A stretch of 62,403 nucleotides of DNA. Origin: Ruminococcus sp. (GTDB taxonomy: Bacteria; Bacillota; Clostridia; Lachnospirales; Lachnospiraceae). Under the pieces are notes generated by a model. It was not told the DNA's origin, did no database searches, and saw only the letters and a list, made by a program, of their open reading frames with translations. Each line of letters opens with the position of its first letter. Position 1 is the first letter of the stretch. Of the stretch, positions 39,885 through 48,108 are shown piece after piece. The DNA is taken from NCBI GenBank assembly GCA_023663085.1, contig JAMPIB010000013.1, positions 1-62,403 on the forward strand, in the 5' to 3' direction. A program made the position numbers and the translations under genes.

Positions 39885-42839
39885 TTGGCTGTGGCAGGGG
39901 GGCTTCTGCTTCTGGCGGTTTTGGCGGTCATTTTGACCAGATATCATAAGGGAGACGAAAAGTCTGCGAATCTGGCGTTAAAAAAAGGCGTCAAAGCGAC
40001 CTGTGACAGCATGGAAACAGAGGCGTTATCGGCGGATAAAGCCATTGATGGGGATGATGAGACGCTTTCTTCCCGTTGGTCGAGCGAGAATAACTGGGAA
40101 GATGCGTCCCATTATATAGAACTGGAATTTCCGGAAGAAATTTCAGTTTCTTTTGTTGTCCTAAAATGGGAGCGGACGAATGTGACCTCTTATCGGCTGG
40201 AAGGCTCTCTCGATGGGGAAAACTGGCAGGAACTGGCCGCTTTCGGACAGGCGCCGATGATGAAGCGGCAGGAGATACCGCTTACAGAATCCATAAGCGT
40301 GAGATTCCTGCGGCTGTCTACGGAGGCGGTTTCGCAGACGGAGGAAGACTATTCTAATCTGTACCAGAATGTGTCTTTATATGAATTTGAGGTCTATGCG
40401 GACAAGCCCGCGGCCTATCTGTTAGAAGCGCCGACGGTCGGTATACGAGAAGATAACATGCGATACTTAATTTTGCCAAAGGCGCCGGAAGGATATCAGG
40501 TTACTTTCGCGGGAGCGGATTATGAGCAGGTCATCGGTGCGGATGGGGAAATCTATGATACCATACAGGATAAGGAAGTTACGGTCGGCCTGCGGGTGGA
40601 ACCGGCGGAAGGAGCCGACAGGACAGATGCCGGGTCGGACACCGGGACAGGTGCTGAGGCGGGCGGCGCCGGAGCGGCGCAGGCGGCGGAAAATGTAGAA
40701 GAAGTGTCGTTTACGATCACAGTGCCGGCGGCGGATGGCAGGAAAGCGGCAGAATCAGATGCAACAGACCCGCAGGAGCAAAACCCTGTGCCGCAGGTGA
40801 TTCCCGCTATCGCGGAATGGCGTGGGGGAGAAGGATTTTTTATGGCGGGAACAGATTCCCGCATCGTGGTCGGACAGGAAGGACTGCGGCGCAGCGCGGA
40901 ACTTTTTGCCGGGCGGTATCGGGAGATCATGGGATATGAGCTTCCTGTCATAAGCGGAACTGTAGAGGACGTGCAGGCAGGGGACTTCTTTTTTACTTAT
41001 GCGGACGCAGAAGAAGGCGCAGTCCGCGGGCTGGGGGAAGAAGGATATGTCTGCGATATTACTGACACTTGTGTCATAACCGGCACACATGAGCAGGGCA
41101 TATATTGGGGAACCATTACGGTATTGCAGATATTAAAAAGGCAGGAGGGGGTTCTTCCGCAGGGAACGATACGCGATTATCCGAAGTATCCTGTGCGGGG
41201 ATTCGGTATTGATGTGGCAAGAAAGCCTGTATCGATGGCCATGCTGTATCAGATCATGGAAACGATGTCCTGGTATAAGATGAACGATCTGTGTATTCAT
41301 TTAAATGATAATGTTATTTTAAGTACCAGTGGTCTGACGGAATCGGTAGAGAGCGCAATGAGCGCAGAAAGCGCCTTTCGTCTGCAATCAGATATCATGA
41401 ATGAGAAAGGTGAGATGCTGACGGCGCAGGATTATGCCTATACGGCACAGGAATTTGCTCTTTTTATAGACACGGCGAAAGACTACGGGATACAGGTGGT
41501 GCCGGAAATCGACACGCCTGCGCATTCGCTCTCCATAACGAAACTTTTTCCGGAATATGCTCTGCAGGTGCGCAGCGAAGCGGTAGATCAGATCGATCTG
41601 GGCAAGAAAGACGCCGTGGAACTTGTGAAAGAGATATGGGAAGAGGCTTTTGCCTCTGCATTGGCAGGAGCGGAAGTCGTCAATATCGGCATGGATGAAT
41701 ATTACGGGGATGGCGAGACGTACAGACAGTATATGAACGAGATCATTGATTGGGTAAAAGAAACGGGCGGCGTGGAAACGATGCGCTTATGGGGAAGTCT
41801 GAGCAATATGGATGGCATAACGACGCCTGCGGCGGATGGTCTGCAAATGAATCTCTGGAGTACGATATGGGCCGATCCGATGGAGATGTATGAGCAGGGA
41901 TATTCGCTGATAAACATGCAGAATAATCATCTCTATATCATTCCGGGGGGCGGTTATGACTATCTGGATACACAGGAACTGACCCGGAATTGGGAGGTCA
42001 ATAAGTTCTATGATTATAACCAGTTGGAGATCATACCTTCTTATTCACCGCAGATGCTGGGCGCTTCTTATATGATATGGAACGATATGAGCGGCAGTCT
42101 GGATGTCGGTATCAGTGAGACAGGCCTATTTGAGCGCTTTATGGAGCCGCTTGGCGTTATCAGCTATAAACTGTGGGGGGAATATCCGCAACAGCGTCCA
42201 TACGAAGAATTACAGGTGTTATTCAATGAACTGGGGACTGCGCCGGGTACGAATCCGTATGCCGTGGCGGAGTGGGAAGGCGATTCTTTATGCTATTTTA
42301 TGGAGGAAGAAGAAACGGCATTGGAGGAAAACGTGCTGACTTTACAGGGCGGCGCCGATTATAGGGAGACCGGGTACCGCGGCGGCAATGGCAACGGTTA
42401 CGGGATCGGCGGGACATATACCGTCAGTATGCAGGTTTATAAAAAAAGCGGGAGCGGGCCGGAGAATAACAGTATCAATGGAAACAACAACGTCATGGAA
42501 GAGATTTTGTTTGAGACGGATGGCGCATACGGGCAGACGGCTTTCAAGGCGGTGCAGACAGGGACAGGACAGGTGGGTTTTTCCAGAGAAGGCAGGGATT
42601 ATTCGTTTGACTATTATTTACCGGAAGAAGAATGGGTAACACTGACGGTTCACGGGGAAAAGGACAGTACGAGCCTGTATGTGAACGGAGAACTGGTGGA
42701 TACGCTGGGGAATGGAGAGGCGTTTGAAGAGTACGCGGCTTTTGTTTTCCCACTGGAACGGATTGGTTCTAAGGCGAACGCGTTTTGTGGTATGATAAAA
42801 GAGATAGAGATTTCACAGTCAGATGAACAGAACAATTAA
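39885..42839 (+). CDS. GH20-type beta-N-acetylhexosaminidase with discoidin and LamG-like domains
   Basis: The large extracellular protein (984 residues from the TTG used here) has an N-terminal membrane anchor and an F5/8 type C carbohydrate-binding domain at about 30-165. An Ala/Gly-rich linker, a GH20 beta domain and the GH20 barrel (about 430-790) follow, and then a concanavalin-like domain at about 810-980. In the barrel, Pro-Val-Arg-Gly-Phe-Gly-Ile-Asp-Val, Pro-Glu-Ile-Asp-Thr-Pro-Ala-His and the catalytic Asp604-Glu605 pair (Gly-Met-Asp-Glu) are visible. It would cut N-acetylhexosamine or lacto-N-biose ends from host glycans. The start is unclear: the best ribosome binding site (GGAGGC, 39855-39860) points to ATA, GTT or ATC codons at 39861-39869, and the lysine-rich signal sequence begins there. 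Confidence 0.85.
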   Translation: MAVAGGLLLLAVLAVILTRYHKGDEKSANLALKKGVKATCDSMETEALSADKAIDGDDETLSSRWSSENNWEDASHYIELEFPEEISVSFVVLKWERTNVTSYRLEGSLDGENWQELAAFGQAPMMKRQEIPLTESISVRFLRLSTEAVSQTEEDYSNLYQNVSLYEFEVYADKPAAYLLEAPTVGIREDNMRYLILPKAPEGYQVTFAGADYEQVIGADGEIYDTIQDKEVTVGLRVEPAEGADRTDAGSDTGTGAEAGGAGAAQAAENVEEVSFTITVPAADGRKAAESDATDPQEQNPVPQVIPAIAEWRGGEGFFMAGTDSRIVVGQEGLRRSAELFAGRYREIMGYELPVISGTVEDVQAGDFFFTYADAEEGAVRGLGEEGYVCDITDTCVITGTHEQGIYWGTITVLQILKRQEGVLPQGTIRDYPKYPVRGFGIDVARKPVSMAMLYQIMETMSWYKMNDLCIHLNDNVILSTSGLTESVESAMSAESAFRLQSDIMNEKGEMLTAQDYAYTAQEFALFIDTAKDYGIQVVPEIDTPAHSLSITKLFPEYALQVRSEAVDQIDLGKKDAVELVKEIWEEAFASALAGAEVVNIGMDEYYGDGETYRQYMNEIIDWVKETGGVETMRLWGSLSNMDGITTPAADGLQMNLWSTIWADPMEMYEQGYSLINMQNNHLYIIPGGGYDYLDTQELTRNWEVNKFYDYNQLEIIPSYSPQMLGASYMIWNDMSGSLDVGISETGLFERFMEPLGVISYKLWGEYPQQRPYEELQVLFNELGTAPGTNPYAVAEWEGDSLCYFMEEEETALEENVLTLQGGADYRETGYRGGNGNGYGIGGTYTVSMQVYKKSGSGPENNSINGNNNVMEEILFETDGAYGQTAFKAVQTGTGQVGFSREGRDYSFDYYLPEEEWVTLTVHGEKDSTSLYVNGELVDTLGNGEAFEEYAAFVFPLERIGSKANAFCGMIKEIEISQSDEQNN

Positions 42840-42891
42840 GACAATAGAACTATCAGGATAAATAGCGCTATCAGGATAAACAGGAGGCGGC

Positions 42892-43680
42892 ATGGAGGCA
42901 TATACGGATTTTGCACAGGTTTATGACACGTTTATGGACGAGACGCCCTACGGGGAGTGGTGTGATTTTTTGCTTACGCTGCTGCACCGCTATGAGATTC
43001 GTGAAGAGATCGCAGATGATAACTTGCGGCAGGAAAAAAATTCCATTCTTGATCTGGGGTGCGGGACAGGGACTTTGACGCAGCTGCTGGCGGCGAAAGG
43101 ATACGATATGATAGGCGTGGACAATTCGCCGGAGATGCTGCATATCGCAATGGAGAAAAAAGAGCGTTCGGGTCTGGACATCCTTTATCTGTGTCAGGAT
43201 ATGCGGGAGTTTGAACTTTACGGCACGGTGGGAGCTGTAGTCAGCGTATGCGATTCGCTGAATTATCTGCTTACGGAGGAGGAATTGCTGGCAGTCTTTC
43301 AACTGGTCAGAAATTATCTGTATCCCGGCGGATTGTTCATTTTTGATTTTAATACCGTTTATAAATATGAGACCATCATCGGTGATACGACCATAGCGGA
43401 GAACCGCGAGGATTGCAGTTTTATCTGGGAAAATTATTATCATTCCGGGGATGAGACGAACGAGTATGATCTGACCATTTTTGTGAAAAATGATAAGGAA
43501 AAAGAAAGTTTCCGAAGATTTCAGGAGACGCATTATCAGAGAGGATACAGAGCCGGTCAGATGAAAAAGCTGTTAGAGCGGGCAGGGCTTACACTTCTTA
43601 CACAGATTGACGCGGATACGCATGAGGAAGTGAGGGAGGTAAGCGAGAGGATCTATATGGTGGCGAGGAAAGAGAGATGA
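42892..43680 (+). CDS. Class I SAM-dependent methyltransferase
   Basis: The 262-residue protein has the Rossmann methyltransferase fold. SAM motif I is Ile-Leu-Asp-Leu-Gly-Cys-Gly-Thr-Gly near residue 52, motif II Val-Asp-Asn-Ser near 79, and Cys-Gln-Asp-Met-Arg-Glu near 102. Tyr-Asp-x-Phe-Met at the N-terminus is typical of the YqeM-like group often found beside Hsp33 genes in Clostridia. AGGAGG is six bases before ATG. Its stop overlaps the hslO start. The methyl acceptor is not apparent. Confidence 0.88.
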   Translation: MEAYTDFAQVYDTFMDETPYGEWCDFLLTLLHRYEIREEIADDNLRQEKNSILDLGCGTGTLTQLLAAKGYDMIGVDNSPEMLHIAMEKKERSGLDILYLCQDMREFELYGTVGAVVSVCDSLNYLLTEEELLAVFQLVRNYLYPGGLFIFDFNTVYKYETIIGDTTIAENREDCSFIWENYYHSGDETNEYDLTIFVKNDKEKESFRRFQETHYQRGYRAGQMKKLLERAGLTLLTQIDADTHEEVREVSERIYMVARKER

Positions 43681-44552
43681 GTATGAAAGATTATTTAGTC
43701 AGGGCAACGGCGGCGGAGGCGCAGATACGGGCGTTTGCCATTACGTCGGGAGAACTTGTGGAAGAGGCAAGGCGCAGGCATGATTTAAGTCCAGTGGTGA
43801 CGGCAGCGCTTGGCAGGCTGATGACAGGAGCCTGCATGATGGGAGGTATGTTAAAGGGAGAAACGGACATACTGACATTACAGATAAATGGCGACGGGCC
43901 TGTCGGCGGTCTGACGGTGACTGCGGATTCACAGGGGAATGTGAAAGGATATGCACAGAATCCCTGGGCGATGATGCCGCCAAATGCGCAGGGGAAACTG
44001 GATGTAGGCGGAATTATCGGCAATGGTTATCTGACCGTTATCAAAGATATGGGGTTAAAAGACCCCTATTCTTCGCAGGTGGCTTTACAGACCGGAGAAA
44101 TTGGGGACGACCTGACGTATTACTTTGCGGCCTCGGAGCAGGTACCTTCCTGCGTGGCGCTGGGGGTTCTGATGGAGCGGAATAATACGGTGAAGCAGGC
44201 GGGAGGCTTTATCATCCAGCTGATGCCTTTTGCCAGTGAGGATGTGGTTAAGAAGCTGGAAGAAAAAATCGCCTCCGTGCAGTCTGTGACAAGTCTGCTG
44301 GAAAGAGGCGATACGCCGGAAGAGATATTGGCTTTTCTGCTTGGCGATATGGGGCTTGAGATCACGGAGAAGATGCCGGTGCAGTTTTCCTGCAACTGTA
44401 CGAAGGAGCGGGTGGAAAAGGTGCTCATCAGCCTTGGGAAAAAGGAATTGCAGGAGATGATAGCAGAGGGTAAAGACGTGGAACTGCACTGTCATTTCTG
44501 CAATACGAATTATAGATTCAGTGTAGACGAACTGGAACAGCTGATTCCATAG
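43677..44552 (+). CDS. hslO: Redox-regulated chaperone Hsp33
   Basis: The 291-residue protein matches Hsp33. The N-terminal substrate-binding domain has Met-Lys-Asp-Tyr-Leu-Val-Arg-Ala and Gly-Asp-Gly-Pro-Val-Gly-Gly-Leu. The C-terminal zinc switch has four cysteines as Cys-x-Cys (239, 241) and Cys-x-x-Cys (272, 275). Oxidation of these cysteines releases zinc and activates the holdase under oxidative stress. Length is normal. The start overlaps the methyltransferase stop; a second Met three residues in is an alternative start. Confidence 0.95.
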   Translation: MSMKDYLVRATAAEAQIRAFAITSGELVEEARRRHDLSPVVTAALGRLMTGACMMGGMLKGETDILTLQINGDGPVGGLTVTADSQGNVKGYAQNPWAMMPPNAQGKLDVGGIIGNGYLTVIKDMGLKDPYSSQVALQTGEIGDDLTYYFAASEQVPSCVALGVLMERNNTVKQAGGFIIQLMPFASEDVVKKLEEKIASVQSVTSLLERGDTPEEILAFLLGDMGLEITEKMPVQFSCNCTKERVEKVLISLGKKELQEMIAEGKDVELHCHFCNTNYRFSVDELEQLIP

Positions 44553-44649
44553 AGGGCGCAGCGGGATGGTATTGGATAGGAACAGCAGGATAGAGAAAGA
44601 GATGGTTTTGAACAGAAACGGTCGGATATAAGAAAGGTATGGTTTTGAC

Positions 44650-46560
44650 ATGAAGCATGGATTTGTGAAAGTTGCGGCAGTAACACCAAAGATAAAGGTG
44701 GCGGACCCTGCGTATAATGCCGGGCAGATATGCGCCTGCATGGAAGAAGCGCAGGAGCGGAATGCGAAGATCATTGTTTTCCCGGAACTGTGTCTGACCG
44801 GTTATACATGCGGAGATCTGTTTTTGCAGGAACTTCTGCTGCGGGCGGCCAGGGAGCAGTTACAGACGATTGTTGATGCCACAGAGGGGAACGAGGCGCT
44901 GGTCTTCGTCGGCCTTCCCGTGGAAAAAGACCATCAACTTTATAATGTGGCGGCGGCTCTCCAGAACGGCGAACTGCTGGGCATGATACCCAAGCGCTTT
45001 ATTCCGGCATATGCGGAGTTTTATGAGACGCGTTATTTTACTGCGGGAAATGAAAAGACGGAGAAAATCTTATGGGACGATAAGGAGATACCGTTTGGCA
45101 CGGATTTGTTATTTCAGGCAGATTCCCTGCCGGAAATGACGGTCGGCTGCGAGATCTGTGAGGATATGTGGGCGCCGGAGCCGCCTGCCGTTTCCCATGC
45201 GCTGGCGGGGGCAACGGTCATCGTGAATCTGTCGGCTTCTCATGAGACGATCGGCAAAGACAGTTACCGTAAACTGCTCGTACAGTCCGCCTCTGCAAAA
45301 ATGATCGCCGGATATATCTATGCCTCCGCGGGAGAGGGCGAGTCTACACAGGATCTGGTCTTTGGCGGGCATAATATGATCGCGGAGAACGGTATGGTAC
45401 TGGCTGAGGCCGCGCGCTTTGCCTGCGGGATAACGTATGCGGATCTGGACCTGCACCGTATTACACACGAAAGACGTAGAATGACTACTTTTACAACAGA
45501 TAAAAAGAAAGAATATGAAGTCGTCACGATTCCTATGGATATAGAAGATACTAAGTTAGAACGGACTTTTGAAAAAGAGCCTTTTGTGCCTGCCGAAAAG
45601 AAAGAGCGGGAGAGCAGATGTGAGGAAATTTTATCCATTCAATCATATGGTTTAAAAAAGCGGTATGAACATACCAATTCAAAAACAGCAGTTATTGGTC
45701 TGTCCGGCGGTCTGGATTCCACGCTGGCCCTGCTGGTTACGGTGCGCGCCTTTGATATGCTCGGTTTTGCAAGGAATCATGTCATAGCCGTTACTCTGCC
45801 CTGTTTTGGCACCACGGACAGGACGTATCGGAATGCCTGTAAACTGTCGGAACTGTTGGGAACACAGCTAAGAGAGGTGGATATCAAAGAGGCGGTAAGC
45901 GTCCATTTCCGGGATATCGGGCAGGATATGGAAGATCATGACGTAACGTATGAGAACGGGCAGGCCAGAGAGCGGACGCAGATTTTGATGGATATTGCCA
46001 ACCAGGCGGACGGGCTGGTGATCGGGACGGGGGATATGTCGGAACTGGCGCTTGGCTGGGCGACTTATAACGGCGACCATATGTCCATGTATGGCGTGAA
46101 TGCCGGGGTGCCCAAGACGCTTGTACGGCATCTGGTGAGATATTATGCCGATACCTGCGGCGACGAAGCATTATCACAGGTTTTGACAGATATACTGGAT
46201 ACGCCTGTCAGTCCGGAACTTTTACCGCCGGTAGACGGGGAAATCGCCCAGAAAACGGAAGATCTGGTGGGGCCGTATGAATTGCACGACTTTTTCCTGT
46301 ATTATATGCTGCGCTGCGGTTTCGAGCCGCAGAAGCTATATCGTATCGCCAGAGCTGCTTTTGCGGGCGTATATGCGGATGAGGTAATTTTAAAATGGCT
46401 GAAGATATTTTATCAGCGCTTTTTTGCACAGCAATATAAGCGTTCCTGCCTGCCGGATGGTCCCAAAGTCGGAAGTGTGGCCTTATCTCCGCGAGGCGAC
46501 CTGCGCATGCCTTCCGATGCCTGCGCAGACCTCTGGCTGGAGCAGATCATGGAGATGTAG
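44650..46560 (+). CDS. nadE: Glutamine-dependent NAD+ synthetase
   Basis: The 636-residue enzyme has an N-terminal carbon-nitrogen hydrolase (glutaminase) domain. Glu is in Phe-Pro-Glu-Leu-Cys-Leu-Thr-Gly-Tyr, Lys in Ile-Pro-Lys-Arg-Phe and the catalytic Cys in Val-Gly-Cys-Glu-Ile-Cys-Glu-Asp. A C-terminal synthetase has the ATP loop Ser-Gly-Gly-Leu-Asp-Ser-Thr at about 352-358 and Gly-Thr-Gly-Asp-Met-Ser-Glu-Leu near 458. It amidates deamido-NAD using ammonia from glutamine. AAAGG is upstream of ATG. Two hairpins follow the gene. Confidence 0.95.
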   Translation: MKHGFVKVAAVTPKIKVADPAYNAGQICACMEEAQERNAKIIVFPELCLTGYTCGDLFLQELLLRAAREQLQTIVDATEGNEALVFVGLPVEKDHQLYNVAAALQNGELLGMIPKRFIPAYAEFYETRYFTAGNEKTEKILWDDKEIPFGTDLLFQADSLPEMTVGCEICEDMWAPEPPAVSHALAGATVIVNLSASHETIGKDSYRKLLVQSASAKMIAGYIYASAGEGESTQDLVFGGHNMIAENGMVLAEAARFACGITYADLDLHRITHERRRMTTFTTDKKKEYEVVTIPMDIEDTKLERTFEKEPFVPAEKKERESRCEEILSIQSYGLKKRYEHTNSKTAVIGLSGGLDSTLALLVTVRAFDMLGFARNHVIAVTLPCFGTTDRTYRNACKLSELLGTQLREVDIKEAVSVHFRDIGQDMEDHDVTYENGQARERTQILMDIANQADGLVIGTGDMSELALGWATYNGDHMSMYGVNAGVPKTLVRHLVRYYADTCGDEALSQVLTDILDTPVSPELLPPVDGEIAQKTEDLVGPYELHDFFLYYMLRCGFEPQKLYRIARAAFAGVYADEVILKWLKIFYQRFFAQQYKRSCLPDGPKVGSVALSPRGDLRMPSDACADLWLEQIMEM

Positions 46561-46583
46561 AAGCAAAGTATCAATTATTTCAG

Positions 46584-46604
46584 GGAGAATGCACAGCATT
46601 CTCC
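46584..46604 (+). terminator. First hairpin after nadE
   Basis: GGAGAATGC pairs perfectly with GCATTCTCC around the loop ACA. There is no T tract, so it may stabilise the message end, with the next hairpin terminating transcription. Confidence 0.65.
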
Positions 46605-46605
46605 G

Positions 46606-46632
46606 AATTGTCGCCGTTAGGCGACAATTTAT
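46606..46632 (+). terminator. Second hairpin after nadE
   Basis: AATTGTCGCC and GGCGACAATT form a ten-base stem with loop GTTA, followed by TATTC. It overlaps the end of the convergent gene at 46629 and can act for both strands because of its A/T-rich base. Confidence 0.75.
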
Positions 46633-47126
46633 TCTACAATCGAATCCATATCCACGCTTACATCGACTGCCGTTTCAGCCTCGACTGCTTTTTCAAGCGA
46701 GGCGGTTATGGCGTTGAGTAAGATCATGGAAGTGTATTTGCTGTCTTCGGAATATGTAATGCCATCCAGACTCTGATTGGTGATGATTTGATTCGCAAGG
46801 TCTTCAAACGAGGGCTGGATCAGAGGATACATCGTTGTAACAGCTTCATCCAGATTCACAAGGCGTATGGAATTAATATTCGTTTCGTCAACGGTGACTT
46901 CTATTTCCACAACATTGTCATTTAAGATCAGTGAAGTGGTGTATACACCGGGAATAAACGTACCCGCGGACGACTGCGTCATCGTAGAGACGGCAGTCTT
47001 TTTTTCACCCTTCGGCAGAAACATGATGATCAGCAGGACGATGAAAAGGATACCGAGTACGGCGAAGATACCGGTATATATCAATTCTTTTACATGAAGC
47101 ACAACAATTTTGGTTTTGGAACTCAT
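46629..47126 (-). CDS. Membrane-anchored protein with an FMN-binding-like domain
   Basis: The 165-residue protein has a membrane segment at about residues 15-42, then an external domain starting Gly-Val-Tyr-Thr-Thr-Ser-Leu-Ile-Leu with Val-Glu-Ile-Glu-Val-Thr-Val-Asp-Glu-Thr-Asn-Ile-Asn-Ser-Ile. This alternation resembles FMN-binding domains of Rnf/Nqr and related proteins, where a Thr is flavinylated. A Ser-Gly-Ala-Thr type flavinylation motif is not present, so the assignment is weak. ATG is at 47126 with no strong ribosome binding site. It is convergent with nadE. Confidence 0.6.
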   Translation of the reverse strand: MSSKTKIVVLHVKELIYTGIFAVLGILFIVLLIIMFLPKGEKKTAVSTMTQSSAGTFIPGVYTTSLILNDNVVEIEVTVDETNINSIRLVNLDEAVTTMYPLIQPSFEDLANQIITNQSLDGITYSEDSKYTSMILLNAITASLEKAVEAETAVDVSVDMDSIVE

Positions 47127-47201
47127 AAAATATCCCCATAGAAAATCTTTTTTATTATTTTATGAAGCGGGGGGCGGGATTATGACTGGTGAAAAAACCC
47201 T

Positions 47202-47231
47202 TTGACTTTTCCTGAAAAAATATGATAAACT
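47202..47231 (+). promoter_or_regulatory. Promoter of the DUF2798-like membrane protein
   Basis: TTGACT and TAAACT are separated by 18 bases. The leader is long (about 165 bases). The 274-base gap from 47127 to 47400 contains this promoter and no other gene I can support. Confidence 0.55.
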
Positions 47232-47400
47232 GCCAAAGGTAACAAAAATAAATACATGCAGAACAACATAAACGACACAAGTAGTGCATGGCACGTAAAT
47301 CTGATCACGGTACATATGTTATACCGGCAGGATCAGAAATGCTGCGATAGACTGCCTGTGTCTTTTTTTGCTGTTTTGTCTAAAAAGGGAGGAATTTATT

Positions 47401-47979
47401 ATGCCGAGAAATCAGGCGCAGAGAATGTTTTTTGCTTTTGTGACCGTGCTGATCACGGTTCACGCTTATGTGTTTTACAGTTTGTATGTTATCAACGGCA
47501 GTACGCTGACAGGTTATGCCAGTCTGACGGCAGGCACACAGGTATCTTTTGTTTTGGAGGCGATCCGCATTTTGGGCGGTATTGAAGTATTAGGGACGCG
47601 GATACCGATATGGGGCGTTGTTCTGGCGGAGTTTTGTCTGGCCTATCTGCTGGAGATGATAGTGGGAAGTCCCTGTTCGTTTCAATTGGCCTGCAAATGT
47701 TTTAATCCGAAAGAGACGCATCCAGTCATTTTCGAGTCGGCTATCATATGCGCGACAGTCGGTCTGATGTGCCCGGCCATGAGTTTTCTGGCGGCAATTT
47801 TGTATTATCCCTACAGCGCTATGGAGTTTAAGGTTTTCACCCTTTTAGCCAACTGGTTAAAGTTAGTGTGCTTTAACTTCCCATTTGCGTTCTTTACGCA
47901 GTTGTTCTTTATCCAGCCGCTTGTGCGGACGATATTTAAGATTGTGTTCCGTAAGGATATTGCGGCGAGGAAGGCGTAG
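47401..47979 (+). CDS. DUF2798-like membrane protein
   Basis: The 192-residue protein has four or five membrane segments. It opens Met-Pro-Arg-Asn-Gln-Ala-Gln-Arg-Met-Phe-Phe-Ala, which recalls DUF2798-type proteins (Pro-Arg-x-x-Gln at the N-terminus and paired membrane helices). I chose ATG at 47401 because GGGAGG lies nine bases upstream; an upstream ATG would add 11 residues without such a site. Glutamine synthetase follows after 129 bases that hold a promoter and a hairpin. Function is unknown. Confidence 0.7.
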   Translation: MPRNQAQRMFFAFVTVLITVHAYVFYSLYVINGSTLTGYASLTAGTQVSFVLEAIRILGGIEVLGTRIPIWGVVLAEFCLAYLLEMIVGSPCSFQLACKCFNPKETHPVIFESAIICATVGLMCPAMSFLAAILYYPYSAMEFKVFTLLANWLKLVCFNFPFAFFTQLFFIQPLVRTIFKIVFRKDIAARKA

Positions 47980-47983
47980 GCGG

Positions 47984-48012
47984 TTGACAAACTCCATCAT
48001 AAAGTGTTATTC
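47984..48012 (+). promoter_or_regulatory. Promoter upstream of glnA
   Basis: A perfect TTGACA and a weak TTATTC are separated by 17 bases, with TG nearby. Transcription would start near 48019, directly before a terminator-like hairpin, so transcripts must read through that hairpin to reach glnA. Confidence 0.6.
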
Positions 48013-48023
48013 TGTTACAGAAC

Positions 48024-48059
48024 AAAGGCGTTCTTATGATAACGTAAGAATGCCTTTTT
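48024..48059 (+). terminator. Terminator-like hairpin in the glnA leader
   Basis: AAAGGCGTTCTTA pairs with TAAGAATGCCTTT (one G-T pair) around an eight-base loop, followed by TTTTT in the right arm and tail. It either ends the upstream membrane-protein message or attenuates glnA. The second choice is favoured by the promoter just upstream and by the RNA-binding ANTAR protein encoded after glnA. Confidence 0.8.
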
Positions 48060-48108
48060 GCGTGGGAAACTAGTGTGAAAAATTTTTTTCATAAGCTGAG
48101 AGAAAGGT

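Noticed and set aside
48001-48108. Classical two-hexaloop ANTAR target in the glnA leader
   Set aside because: The only stable hairpin has an eight-base loop (or GATAAC with a wobble closing pair), not the A-x-x-G-x-x hexaloop, and there is no room for a second hairpin between the start site and the terminator.
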